Shown piece after piece: positions 7,501 to 15,111 of a stretch of DNA of 21,048 nt. Numbering within the stretch: the first letter of the stretch is position 1; the number at the start of each line of letters is the position of its first letter. Below the pieces are notes generated by a model. It searched no databases. It worked only from the letters and a program-made list of their open reading frames with translations, and had not been told where the DNA came from. Source of the DNA: CAYSWK01 sp964434735 (GTDB taxonomy: Archaea; Micrarchaeota; Micrarchaeia; Anstonellales; Bilamarchaeaceae); contig CAYSWK010000017.1 in assembly GCA_964434735.1 (NCBI GenBank), positions 1 through 21,048 of the forward strand, in the 5' to 3' direction. Position numbers and translations under genes: made by a program.

Positions 7501-10500
7501 CAGGGTCGCTTGATGCGCTTGATGCGTCACTTGATGACCAGATTGATACCAATAAGCGGCTTCATGCGGATGATCCTGATGAAATCGAGCGGCTTAATGC
7601 ACCCTTGAAAACGCTTAAAGCAATGTCTACAAGCGCACGTGCAAGCGGGCAGGATCTTACTGCACTTCTTCGTTCCAGTCAAACAAAAGAGTATCTTCTT
7701 AAGCAGTATGAGGAAATTGAAGGGATTATCACCAATGACGTTCCTTCAGAACTTCGTGAACGGTTTGCAATGCAATTTTACAGTTCGTGGAATAAGACCA
7801 TTTCTCCTCGAGACGTAAACGATTATACCGAGCTTCGTTCATCCATCAGGACTATTTTTGCAGATCAGCGTTTCATGGCATTCGATGCAACCATGCCAAA
7901 GTCAGCACGGGAAGGCGGGCTTGCAGGAAGGCCGATTTCTGCGTTTAATACCTATAATTTTACCCTTCAAGGGCCAACTACTGAACAAGGAAATGCAACA
8001 AATGCAGGTACGGGCCCCGTTCAAGTAAACAGCACTACTCAAGAAGTCAAGCTTAATGACAATGGTGAAGTCCTCACGGCATGGACGTTGCTTACGCCCG
8101 ATATCAAGTATGCCATTTATCAGCTCATGGCTTCAAAATATGGTGCAGATTGGAATACGCAAGGAGAGGCGTTTGACCAGTTTGCAGTCCTTGTGCTTTC
8201 CATGCAGGCGAACTCCCAATTCAATCAGAACCAGGGTTTTGCGCCCCTTCATTCTTCGTACGGTGCCTTGTTCCTTTCAAAGGTCGGTCTTGAAATTTTA
8301 AGGTTCAATGATCCGGCAATGACACAATTTTTAATTAATTTCTTCACATCTCAATCGTTCATAGCCCTTAACGTAGGGGACCCGCGAATGCTTGAGAAAT
8401 ACTTTGACCATGCGGCAGAAAAGCTTCGGGAAATTTATCCGACCATTTTCGATCTTGAAGGCAATTACCGTGAAGACCAGCGCGACAACCGGATTAGGCT
8501 TCCAAGCGAAAATGTTGCAGAACTTACTCCATCAAAAGGGCTTGCAGGAAATATCAACCTCCCTCCAGAAGTGTATTCTCAGTTTCGCAATTTTGTTGAA
8601 GGTGTAGTGCGGAAGGAACAGGCATATATCCAAGGCCAGCCCGGGCAAACACCCAATGTTCCAATCGTTGAAGCCGACTTTAGAGGTAAAATGATTGATG
8701 TACGAATATCTATTCCAACGACCGCAATTACTCTTCTTCGCATACTGCCGGATATGTCAGAGCTTGTCCTTGATGTACATCCTATGTCCGGTGAATTTTT
8801 GGATATCGGCGGTGGTGTTGTATATTCAGGTTATAAAACCGAAACGGAATTATTTACTGATATAACGAGCGGATTGGCAGGCGGATTGGCATCTGTTCAT
8901 TCAAGCAATGTCAATGTGAATGACCAACGAGATTGGCAGCTTAAGCTTAATGCAACTGGTGAAGGAAAAAGCGCACAAGTAGAAGGGCAAATGCGTGATA
9001 CAAAACAGACTACTGAAGAGATTATTACTGGTTCAGGGAGTTCAACAACTGATACTACCGAACGGGTGAGAGTTTCGGGTAATGTTCAAAACCAGCAGTT
9101 TGTTGATGAAGAAGGCGGGCGTGCTGCTCTTTATGGTACTTTAGAAATTGATAAGGAAACTGCAACCACCAAAGGGACCGTTACAACGAGACCCGATGAA
9201 CGTACTGAAGTAGTTGAGCATCTTCCAGAGGATGAACGGAAAACCCGCGACCTCATAGAGGCATCTGCAAAAGTAATTGATATGAAGGATCCGCGTTTCC
9301 AGTACGCATATTATATGAGACACGAATGGGTTCCAGGAATGCAAAACCCCCTCAATCCGGATGAAGAGCCCGGAGGATATATGACTCATATCTACATGTA
9401 TGGAAAAACAGACCGTGGCTTTGTGTTGATGCAGGAACGAACCATTCCTTTTGAGGAGGCACGTACTCTTTACCGTACATTCATTCCTCTTGAAAAATCC
9501 CTCGAAATGATGCATGGTGAGGTTAAGGAACGCATTGGCCCGGTCGATTTCAAAACAAGTATTACTGGTTTCTTTGTGAGTGAAGCTCTCATCAATGGCA
9601 GGGACAGCAACATTAATACGAGCCCGGTTATGCAAGGGCTTTCAGTAGCAGGGCAATTGTCTCCTGAAATGCCCATAGGCATGGTTGTTATGCATGAAAC
9701 AACTCGTGCAGGAAGGACTGCAGTAGGCGGGGGCGGGTTTGGTAAGCAACGCCAAGGATCACTTACCGGATTTACGTATGGCCATCAAGCAGTACGATCT
9801 CCTTCGGAATCCGAACCTGCTGATGCACGTGCAAGGAAAATAAGGGAATTGCAAGCGGATGCCCAGAATGTTCAGGAAGGTTATCAAGCGGAATTTATGT
9901 ACACTACTTCAGGAACGCTTGCAGTCCGTGCTTTTGCAGGCCTGCAACAACTTACTAAAGATCAAAAGCAGGACCCCGAAGCAATATTTGGTGCGCTTGT
10001 GCAGGCAAACATCGATGGCTACCATGCGCGTTTCTCGATGCTTTCAAACCAGGCACAAAGCATTGATAGCAGGGGCAATCCATCAGGTGAGGCAACTCGT
10101 TCGGTTGGGGCAAGCCTTGTTGCACCTTCCTTGGTCGATGCCATCATTACGTATGCCATAGCAAAGAAAGCGATGGACGAAGAATGGGGCGGAGTTGGCA
10201 AGGATCATCTTCAACAAGCTGCAGCCGCGGTACAATATTATTTCAGTAAAAATCCCCTTAATAATCGTTTCATCGGCGCAGGAGTCTGGAATGAGGAATC
10301 TTGGAGAACTGCCATAACTCAATTTACCCATTATATGGGAGATCCGGATAATCCAGGTGATCTTATGTTGGGTATTGATGAAGTTACGGGAGGATACACG
10401 CTTCTTACTGCAAAGGGTGAGCCTCTTTATCACCTTGGCCAGCTTTACTTTGGAAAGGCGCCAGGTGAAACCGGAATGGATATCGAACTTATCGGTGCTG

Positions 10501-11249
10501 GCGGAGGCAATAAGCTTGGAGGCGCACTCAAGCTTGATTTTGAACTTGCCAACCGTGATTTCTTTGCAACTGGCGGTGGCGTCCTCATGCCGTTTGCACA
10601 GGCGGTATTTGGGGGAATGTCATTACAATTAGCCCCTTCAACGCGTGTTTTTGCCTACGGTACGTATGGCAGTGAAAAACTAACAGGCGTCGAAAGCGTG
10701 CTTACTTCACAAAACCCTGAAGTTACTTCCGGGCAAGCACTTGCAGGCATTTCATTTGACCTTGAGCCTTTGCACCCTACTCTTTTTGGAGCAAATGCGA
10801 CCCTTTTTGTTTCAGGTATTAGCCAGGAGGAAAATCCAAACGGAGCCCCCAAATCAGACGCAAGCCAGATGGATGCCGGTTTTATTTTCGGCGGTCTTGC
10901 ATGGGATACAAGGTTGCAACTTACCGTTGCCGGGCAGGTTTGGGAGTCTGAGCAGAAAGGAATGGGTACCAGTTCCTTTGATGAAAATCAAATATCTTGG
11001 AGCCTTCAAAATCCTAAGGCATCACGCGAATCTCTTGTTACGCGCGTCGGTGCAGAGTGGCTTGGTGCAGGGTGGCTTTCACGATTTGCACTAGATCTTA
11101 CAGGTACGTATTTCAGCCAAACTCAGCGTACTAAAGATAATGAAGGAAGCCTTACTCTTTCTGACGGGTTCCTTGACCTTTCTAGAAGGAGCACGTTAGA
11201 TAGGTCTACCGGTTATTCAATCATCTTTAACTTCACCGGCCAGAACTAA
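4569..11249 (+). CDS. Giant exported protein with helical stalk and beta-barrel-like C-terminus
   Basis: No family is recognised. It has 2226 residues behind a good SD (GGAGAGG, ATG at 4569). The N-terminus MAQVLTRARKWIISSVIASH, followed by an Ala-x-Ala motif in TPALAQT near residue 45, looks like an unusually long signal peptide. Residues about 50-1100 are charged, amphipathic helices suggesting a long helical bundle. A Gly/Thr/Asn-rich linker (about 1120-1160) and a further helical part follow. From about 1377 to the end the sequence is dominated by alternating polar/apolar strands and Gly/Asn/Asp turns, for example RLQLTVAGQVWESEQ, SRFALDLTGTYFSQTQ and a terminal GYSIIFNFTGQN. This is the look of an outer-membrane barrel. 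I see one cysteine in the whole protein (near residue 310), as expected for an exported protein. No C-terminal alpha-helical anchor is present. Alternatives are an S-layer-like or adhesin-like surface protein. Confidence 0.8.
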   Translation: MAQVLTRARKWIISSVIASHIFGLPHVDFKNPNGVEITMVTPALAQTPIQNPIQEFKSILYSPKPDITRAKAILNTSTYSQKAYAEILNAARDIAARVHANQSLEKSPDKLVETAKSIVQGTSFEGTFVKDAYPVLLAAVKDVVQTVLEKKPVSVDPLSVVRSARLLTEGATNVEGTDYDVKFKEQDIPELISGNAALVAHVEGYSASLNGRPPQVLDFFVYVFEKEKPTVVVPARVSTNVSDTLDVFKVFLLTNDSGVIDDFKRAYSSLNADEKKAFEAQFKSRFAGIYKGYTEPNKGTTRAFNVLDCVERIGKLHLTRAQGMPDERSFVRYGEQFVRSVPPVSEQANLGTSSSDISKRLELGKKFVAGIEKLLAEKEIGDDPLTLLQDTRTRLVAFKQGIGPFLGTADSQALDKIIEEMKTSAQALVDSRQLGASVDEQAFLLELKNNLNSWKGALAGIAKNTRESLFSLGKTADTLAHEFDAVNIRPTTFDLTRNSPLGAFEGALAANPLFARAMLAQDAQTLMGEIEAYTSNLAAISDDAERIALAARMTSIVNSWKSRVKSIGDRYADLYGDADGSKRQALTEAVRVANPQDVSQLFSSLESLELSQKYVAFEQEQTAKAGSARTYLGAHRDLQGLLKRISGVAVLDQPRAIRDNMDDLNESIEKVKTSLAAIGINDPSLNQRSGEALFNYAVRLEKLLNEQAYDVAANLYIDNANVLPVIGEYVAVRTEIQARAFDRLFASEQHRVQNTPESQEALRVATQAYENSNPQWIAKMQTVLGKFREFTSGTSRVGMIRAFEGTSSVLDGDSQLGTYILLTQTIVRAKSDLARLSAKQTAYERKETNVPLTSDEVKAVVDNIPNPDVLRYYLAEGMKATERIVGYYDGTRPGAPYVLNHAWIENMRKFVDRAKTTVEAGVFSGNVEQEIGPIVFRAYLAKHGLGDLDTLLDTITKVERALNNVEARLATLYVVQNTGSLDALDASLDDQIDTNKRLHADDPDEIERLNAPLKTLKAMSTSARASGQDLTALLRSSQTKEYLLKQYEEIEGIITNDVPSELRERFAMQFYSSWNKTISPRDVNDYTELRSSIRTIFADQRFMAFDATMPKSAREGGLAGRPISAFNTYNFTLQGPTTEQGNATNAGTGPVQVNSTTQEVKLNDNGEVLTAWTLLTPDIKYAIYQLMASKYGADWNTQGEAFDQFAVLVLSMQANSQFNQNQGFAPLHSSYGALFLSKVGLEILRFNDPAMTQFLINFFTSQSFIALNVGDPRMLEKYFDHAAEKLREIYPTIFDLEGNYREDQRDNRIRLPSENVAELTPSKGLAGNINLPPEVYSQFRNFVEGVVRKEQAYIQGQPGQTPNVPIVEADFRGKMIDVRISIPTTAITLLRILPDMSELVLDVHPMSGEFLDIGGGVVYSGYKTETELFTDITSGLAGGLASVHSSNVNVNDQRDWQLKLNATGEGKSAQVEGQMRDTKQTTEEIITGSGSSTTDTTERVRVSGNVQNQQFVDEEGGRAALYGTLEIDKETATTKGTVTTRPDERTEVVEHLPEDERKTRDLIEASAKVIDMKDPRFQYAYYMRHEWVPGMQNPLNPDEEPGGYMTHIYMYGKTDRGFVLMQERTIPFEEARTLYRTFIPLEKSLEMMHGEVKERIGPVDFKTSITGFFVSEALINGRDSNINTSPVMQGLSVAGQLSPEMPIGMVVMHETTRAGRTAVGGGGFGKQRQGSLTGFTYGHQAVRSPSESEPADARARKIRELQADAQNVQEGYQAEFMYTTSGTLAVRAFAGLQQLTKDQKQDPEAIFGALVQANIDGYHARFSMLSNQAQSIDSRGNPSGEATRSVGASLVAPSLVDAIITYAIAKKAMDEEWGGVGKDHLQQAAAAVQYYFSKNPLNNRFIGAGVWNEESWRTAITQFTHYMGDPDNPGDLMLGIDEVTGGYTLLTAKGEPLYHLGQLYFGKAPGETGMDIELIGAGGGNKLGGALKLDFELANRDFFATGGGVLMPFAQAVFGGMSLQLAPSTRVFAYGTYGSEKLTGVESVLTSQNPEVTSGQALAGISFDLEPLHPTLFGANATLFVSGISQEENPNGAPKSDASQMDAGFIFGGLAWDTRLQLTVAGQVWESEQKGMGTSSFDENQISWSLQNPKASRESLVTRVGAEWLGAGWLSRFALDLTGTYFSQTQRTKDNEGSLTLSDGFLDLSRRSTLDRSTGYSIIFNFTGQN

Positions 11250-11265
11250 TTTTTTATTTTTTTAC
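11250..11265 (+). terminator. T-rich end of the giant-gene transcript
   Basis: TTTTTTATTTTTTTAC directly follows the giant gene's stop. A long U-run is a typical archaeal intrinsic terminator. It overlaps the final codons of the convergent gene. Confidence 0.55.
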
Positions 11266-11649
11266 GTAGGTCATGCTTGGCGGGATGATGGGTGCAGGAA
11301 TGTTTACAATTCGCGCAAGCAGCGTTCCATTTACTTCGCCCGCATAGGTTATTGCCGTTGAAATAAGCGATGCCATTTCAACCGGAAGGCCTTTTTTGTT
11401 TTTCAATGCTTCGGCCAAGTCTTTGTATTCCTTTGCCGTTGCTTTTACATATAATTTTCCCCGAAGAAGAAGTTGTGCTATTTGAGGCTCGTATGATGAT
11501 TTGAACGAGAAATCAAGTTCAATAATGTCTGCGCGCCCCTTTTCGAGCTTGTCTATGTTTACGTTCATGTTAATGTTTTGGTATTTGTCATCCTTCACAA
11601 CCATAACGCTTGCCTGGTAGAACCGTACTCCTTGAATTTCCATAATCAT
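11254..11649 (-). CDS. Small archaeal protein, possibly SecB-like fold
   Basis: The 131 residues begin with strands (MEIQGVRFYQASVMVV, QNINMNVNI), continue with ADIIELDFSFKSSYEPQIAQLLLRGKLYV, then a helix ending in LLARIVNIPAPIIPPSM. This strand-rich pattern with an LRGKLYV strand, a helix and a Pro-rich tail recalls SecB-type chaperones and the SecB-like proteins known from a few archaea (for example MJ0357). The match is by eye and weak. The start is ATG 11649; ATG 11643 is also possible. GTATATAAAAC (11676-11686, read on minus) predicts a transcript start near 11655, so the leader would be very short. The gene is tail-to-tail with the giant exported protein, 4 nt apart. Confidence 0.55.
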   Translation of the reverse strand: MIMEIQGVRFYQASVMVVKDDKYQNINMNVNIDKLEKGRADIIELDFSFKSSYEPQIAQLLLRGKLYVKATAKEYKDLAEALKNKKGLPVEMASLISTAITYAGEVNGTLLARIVNIPAPIIPPSMTYVKK

Positions 11650-11730
11650 TACCTAAGCCTACACACTCCTATTAGGTATATAAAACTGACCTCTCCTATG
11701 AAACCTTCGTCCTTTTTTCTAACAGATATC

Positions 11731-11740
11731 TTTATAAAAA
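11731..11740 (+). promoter_or_regulatory. TATA box of the EF-1alpha gene
   Basis: TTTATAAAAA is the strongest TATA match before the gene and predicts a start near 11761, giving a leader of about 72 nt. That is long for this window, where other genes look leaderless. A weaker box inside the leader (CTTATAGTATA, 11774-11784) would give a leader of about 29 nt. Confidence 0.6.
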
Positions 11741-11765
11741 GAACGACCCATTCATTTGATGTTGA

Positions 11766-11806
11766 ACGGCGAGCTTATAGTATATCATACGTATATCTTT
11801 CGTCGT
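11766..11806 (+). other. Long hairpin in the EF-1alpha 5' leader
   Basis: ACGGCGAG (11766-11773) pairs with TTCGTCGT (11799-11806) as 8 bp with two G-U pairs. Inside, across a 2x3 internal loop, TATAGTAT (11776-11783) pairs with ATAC-G-TATA (11787-11795) around the loop ATC with one bulged G. Total about 16 bp in 41 nt. It begins about 5 nt after the predicted start and ends 27 nt before the ATG, leaving the SD (AAGGTGA) free. Confidence 0.5.
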
Positions 11807-11833
11807 ACATGAAAAATATTTAAGGTGAAATAA

Positions 11834-13114
11834 ATGGCAGAAAAAGAGCACTTGAACTTAGTGTTTATCGGACACGTTGACGCAGGTAAGTCAACTTCAG
11901 TTGGTAGAATTCTCTACGAAACCGGCGCAGTTTCAGAGCAGGTATTAAACAAGCTCAAGGAAGAAGCAGCAAAGGTTGGTAAGGCAACGTTTGAATTTGC
12001 GTTCGTCATGGACCAACTCAAAGAGGAACGTGAACGTGGTGTTACGATTGACATCGCACACAAGAAGTTCGAAACAAACAAATACTTTTTCACGATTATT
12101 GATGCACCAGGCCACCGTGATTTCGTTAAGAACATGATCACCGGTACCTCACAGGCAGACGCAGCAGTCTTGGTCGTCTCATGTAAAGATGGTATCCAGC
12201 CACAGACAAAGGAACACGCATTCTTGGCAAAGGTTCTTGGTTTGAAGCAGTTCATCGTCAACATCAACAAGATGGACGAAGTCGGCTACAAAGAGGAAAA
12301 CTACAAGAAGGTTAAGGGCGAAGTCGAGACTCTCCTTAAGGGTATCGGTTACAAAATTGAAGAAGTCAAGTTCATCCCCTGCTCAGGTTATGCAGGCGAC
12401 AACATGGCAAAGAAATCAGCAAATATGCCCTGGTACACAGGTCCAACGCTGGTTGAACTTTTTGATCAATTGACGGTTCCGGCAAAACTCACTGACAAGC
12501 CATTCCGTATGCCTTTGCAAGACTCATTCTCAAAGACCGGACACGGTACGGTCTTAACGGGTCGACTTGAAACAGGTATCATGAAGACGGGCGACTCAAT
12601 CGTTGTCATGCCTTCAAACGTCAAGTCAGAAGTCAAGCAGATCCAGGAACACTACGTCGAAATCAAGGAAGCAAAGCCCGGTAACAACATCGCAATCAAC
12701 GTCAAGTCGATTGACAAGAAAGATGTTGCACGTGGTTATGTTGCAGGTCCAACTTCAAGCCCGCCAACGGTTGCAAAGGAATTCACGGCACAGATCGTTG
12801 TCCTTAACCACCCAACGGCAATGGCAGCAGGTTACACACCTGTTTTCCACAGCCACACGGCACAGTTCCCCGGCAAGGTTGTTGAGCTTGTTGAAAAGAA
12901 GGATCCAAAAACTGGTCAGCCAGTTCCAGGAAAACCAGACTTCCTTAAGACCGGTGACGTTGCAGTCATCAAGGTACAGCCAATGAAGGACATTTGCCTT
13001 GAAGAATTCAAGAACTTCCCACCCTTGGGACGTATCGCAATCCGAGACATGGGTCAGACGGTTGCAGCAGGTGTTATCCTTACGATTGTACCTAAGGACA
13101 TGAACGCAAAATAA
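11834..13114 (+). CDS. tef1: Translation elongation factor 1-alpha (EF-Tu type)
   Basis: This GTPase delivers aminoacyl-tRNA to the ribosome. The G domain has G1 GHVDAGKS (13-20), the effector region with RERGVTID (about 66-73), G3 DAPGH (90-94), G4 NKMD (145-148) and G5 CSG (183-185). Domain 2 contains DSFSKTGHGTVLTGRLETG and domain 3 ends with GRIAIRDMGQTVAAGVI. The length of 426 is normal for archaea. The SD AAGGTGA lies 6 nt before the ATG. Third-position C and AAG/AAC/ATC codons are much more frequent than in neighbouring genes, as expected of a highly expressed gene. Domain 2 starts LQDSFSKTG rather than the more usual IQDVYSITG. Confidence 0.98.
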   Translation: MAEKEHLNLVFIGHVDAGKSTSVGRILYETGAVSEQVLNKLKEEAAKVGKATFEFAFVMDQLKEERERGVTIDIAHKKFETNKYFFTIIDAPGHRDFVKNMITGTSQADAAVLVVSCKDGIQPQTKEHAFLAKVLGLKQFIVNINKMDEVGYKEENYKKVKGEVETLLKGIGYKIEEVKFIPCSGYAGDNMAKKSANMPWYTGPTLVELFDQLTVPAKLTDKPFRMPLQDSFSKTGHGTVLTGRLETGIMKTGDSIVVMPSNVKSEVKQIQEHYVEIKEAKPGNNIAINVKSIDKKDVARGYVAGPTSSPPTVAKEFTAQIVVLNHPTAMAAGYTPVFHSHTAQFPGKVVELVEKKDPKTGQPVPGKPDFLKTGDVAVIKVQPMKDICLEEFKNFPPLGRIAIRDMGQTVAAGVILTIVPKDMNAK

Positions 13115-13117
13115 TAA

Positions 13118-13142
13118 TTTATTTTTTCTTTTCCTTATTTTA
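13118..13142 (+). terminator. T-rich terminator of EF-1alpha
   Basis: A T-rich run (TTTATTTTTTCTTTTCCTTA and on) begins 3 nt after the EF-1alpha stop. Such U-rich tracts without a hairpin are normal archaeal terminators. Confidence 0.55.
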
Positions 13143-13212
13143 TTAATTAAAAAAGATTTTGATTTATTTTTATGAAGTTATCTCTCATTTTGTTATATGT
13201 GAGCGGAGCATT

Positions 13213-13896
13213 ATGTCGTCACGATTACAAACAATAAAGGAAGCCGTTTTACCTGCAGACATTCGAGTTAAACAGGGAGATACTACTGATCGCGTACGAA
13301 TTCATAGCGGTGCGGTTTTTAGATTACTCAAAATCGTTCCGGGGGAAATGACTCATCGGAATGGATTATCCCTTATACGTTCTCGGCTTCGAAGACAGTT
13401 TGGAGATGAACTTTTAGAAGACGGGCTTTTGACGGTAAATAAAGGGAGTTCATTTAGGACGTATGAAGGCCAAAGGTACGAAGCAGGATATGATCGTGTT
13501 TTTGTATTTGATGATTTTGCAGGATTATCGTTTGATGCGATGCGCATCAAGTGGTTTGTACATGAAATTATTGCCAATGCGCAAAAACCAGGGCAGCCTA
13601 TTCCAACTTGTATTGGAAAGGACCTTGAACTTCAGCGACTTGCCGAACAATATGGATTGTTTATTCAGCCTCCTCAAGAAGGTAAAAAACAACCCGTATG
13701 GAGAGGTCAAAGAATAATTAGTTGGGCTTATCCTTATCAAGATCCTAATCGTTTTGTGAAAGAGCACGGAAACGTTTGGCTTGAACAGTTGTTAGCACAT
13801 CCGGGTTTTATTGATCTTCCACGCAACGTACTTTTAGAAGTAAAAGGAACAGAATATTCATTAGAAGTAGTTGCAACTCAAAAAGAAACTTGTTAA
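13213..13896 (+). CDS. Hypothetical protein
   Basis: Not recognised. The start is placed at ATG 13213 (MSSRLQTIKEAVLPAD) because a GGAG lies 4 nt before it; an upstream in-frame ATG at 13159 has no SD and lies in the T-rich EF-1alpha terminator. The protein of 227 residues is soluble and basic in parts, with no signal or membrane segment. Features are HSGAVFRLLKIVPGEMTH, SRLRRQFGDELLEDGLLT, DRVFVFDDFAGLSFDAMRIK and a C-terminal strand region NVLLEVKGTEYSLEVVA. It faces the HD hydrolase gene with 2 nt between the two stops. Confidence 0.75.
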   Translation: MSSRLQTIKEAVLPADIRVKQGDTTDRVRIHSGAVFRLLKIVPGEMTHRNGLSLIRSRLRRQFGDELLEDGLLTVNKGSSFRTYEGQRYEAGYDRVFVFDDFAGLSFDAMRIKWFVHEIIANAQKPGQPIPTCIGKDLELQRLAEQYGLFIQPPQEGKKQPVWRGQRIISWAYPYQDPNRFVKEHGNVWLEQLLAHPGFIDLPRNVLLEVKGTEYSLEVVATQKETC

Positions 13897-13898
13897 TT

Positions 13899-15044
13899 TT
13901 ATGTTTTTAATTTGGTAATAAGTTCTATCACAAAATCTTCAACCGCTGCTTGAGTTTGTTCTGGCGTGTTTTTTGAAAGGCCATTTACTGCATAAATTCG
14001 TTCGCGGGCATCCATGTTGAAGCACCTACTTAACAGGCTCGGAGTAGAAGTGAATCTGAGGCCTTTAGGTTCAAATGTGTCACTTAAAAACGCGCGTAAT
14101 TCATGTGCGTCATACGGGATTCCGATTTCAAGTGGAATTGTTCCATCGTGTACCCCATCTACATGAGAATAGATGCTGATGACCGAACTGTTTGGATGGC
14201 GAATGGGGAGTTCACGTACCATTTGCGGGTCAAGCATGGCTCGCGGTGGAAGTACTACAAATCCTTCTTTTTCTTGTTCTTGGATTGCTTTAGTAAGATC
14301 GGGAACGGGGTAGTTCCAGAATTTAAGGGATTCACTCATTAATTCATACAGTTTCCAATGCAACCTGGCAGCAAGCTCAACCAAGAGCATGTTTTCTTCA
14401 AGTTTTCTTGCTCGCCTATCGGGAGGTAAATTTTCAATATCTCGTAGGTTGCTCATCGCGTCGCATAATTTTTCGCAGAATGCTCGAATTCCCCGGGCAC
14501 AAAGCATCCGTTCAATGTAAAATTTTCTCATTTCCTTATATACTTCAAGGGGCATTTCTTTTTGGTAAAAGAGGTCTTTTGTGTATGCGTACCGATGATC
14601 GGAAGAAGTAATCCATACGTGGCTGCCGTCAGGATTTTCACCGATGCATTTTGGAATGGTTAAATATTCGACATCCGTTGCAATGTTTGGGCCAAACCAT
14701 TTTTTTACGTATTGATACCCTATGGGTAAGTCATATTTTACTCCATCTTCGATGTCATGAAGTAGTCCTGTGCATCCTGCACTTTCGCGGCCGCCTAAAA
14801 GAACTAAAATATAATACGTAACTGCAAGCGTATGTGAAATCGCAGGCGTAACCCCGTCTTTGCGCGTTTCTCCTTTAAAAATTCCTTGTGCAACTTCAAA
14901 TGCCTTATGTAATTTGGGTGTGCCTCCATCTGGAACATATGGGGCGTTTGCAAGAATTGCGTTGAATGCTGAGTGAGGATCTTTAAATTGAGAATACTCA
15001 AAATGAATAAAATGCCTTGGAGTAGTTATTTTCCTGTGTTGCAT
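13899..15044 (-). CDS. HD-domain hydrolase related to SpoT/MESH1 alarmone hydrolases
   Basis: The first half is an HD-superfamily metal-dependent phosphohydrolase of the RelA/SpoT type. Candidate metal ligands are His71 (TPAISHTLAV), His96-Asp97 (LLHDIEDG) and Asp195 (EKLCDAMSNLRDIENLPP). The last segment closely parallels KLADRLHNMRTL of SpoT, followed by a helix ENMLLVELAARLHWKLYEL like the SpoT helix ETLEIYAPLAHRLG. SpoT enzymes have HDxxEDT; here it is HDIEDG, one residue shorter. I see no RelA synthetase domain. The C-terminal 150 residues are not recognised. A role in (p)ppGpp or other nucleotide hydrolysis is inferred; such enzymes are uncommon in archaea. No SD is visible before ATG 15044. 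Confidence 0.72.
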   Translation of the reverse strand: MQHRKITTPRHFIHFEYSQFKDPHSAFNAILANAPYVPDGGTPKLHKAFEVAQGIFKGETRKDGVTPAISHTLAVTYYILVLLGGRESAGCTGLLHDIEDGVKYDLPIGYQYVKKWFGPNIATDVEYLTIPKCIGENPDGSHVWITSSDHRYAYTKDLFYQKEMPLEVYKEMRKFYIERMLCARGIRAFCEKLCDAMSNLRDIENLPPDRRARKLEENMLLVELAARLHWKLYELMSESLKFWNYPVPDLTKAIQEQEKEGFVVLPPRAMLDPQMVRELPIRHPNSSVISIYSHVDGVHDGTIPLEIGIPYDAHELRAFLSDTFEPKGLRFTSTPSLLSRCFNMDARERIYAVNGLSKNTPEQTQAAVEDFVIELITKLKT

Positions 15045-15079
15045 GGGGCTTACACAGTTACATATATGTTCACGTTTGA

Positions 15080-15089
15080 GTTTTTAACC
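15080..15089 (+). promoter_or_regulatory. TATA-like box of asnS
   Basis: GTTTTTAACC is centred about 28 nt before GTG 15112, which supports a leaderless start there. The palindrome ACATATATGT (about 15059-15068) nearby may serve the divergent HD gene. Confidence 0.4.
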
Positions 15090-15111
15090 TCTTCTTTTCA
15101 ACGATTTATGA

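Noticed and set aside
9141..9635. Antisense ORF of 164 residues within the giant gene
   Set aside because: It has no SD or promoter and no protein-like features; long open antisense frames are expected opposite a 6.7-kb gene.
4569..11249. Bacterial contamination as source of the barrel-like gene
   Set aside because: It is flanked on both sides by archaeal genes in tightly packed order and shares a likely transcript with ychF.
13159..13212. Upstream ATG at 13159 for the orphan protein
   Set aside because: It lies in the T-rich EF-1alpha terminator without an SD, while ATG 13213 has one.
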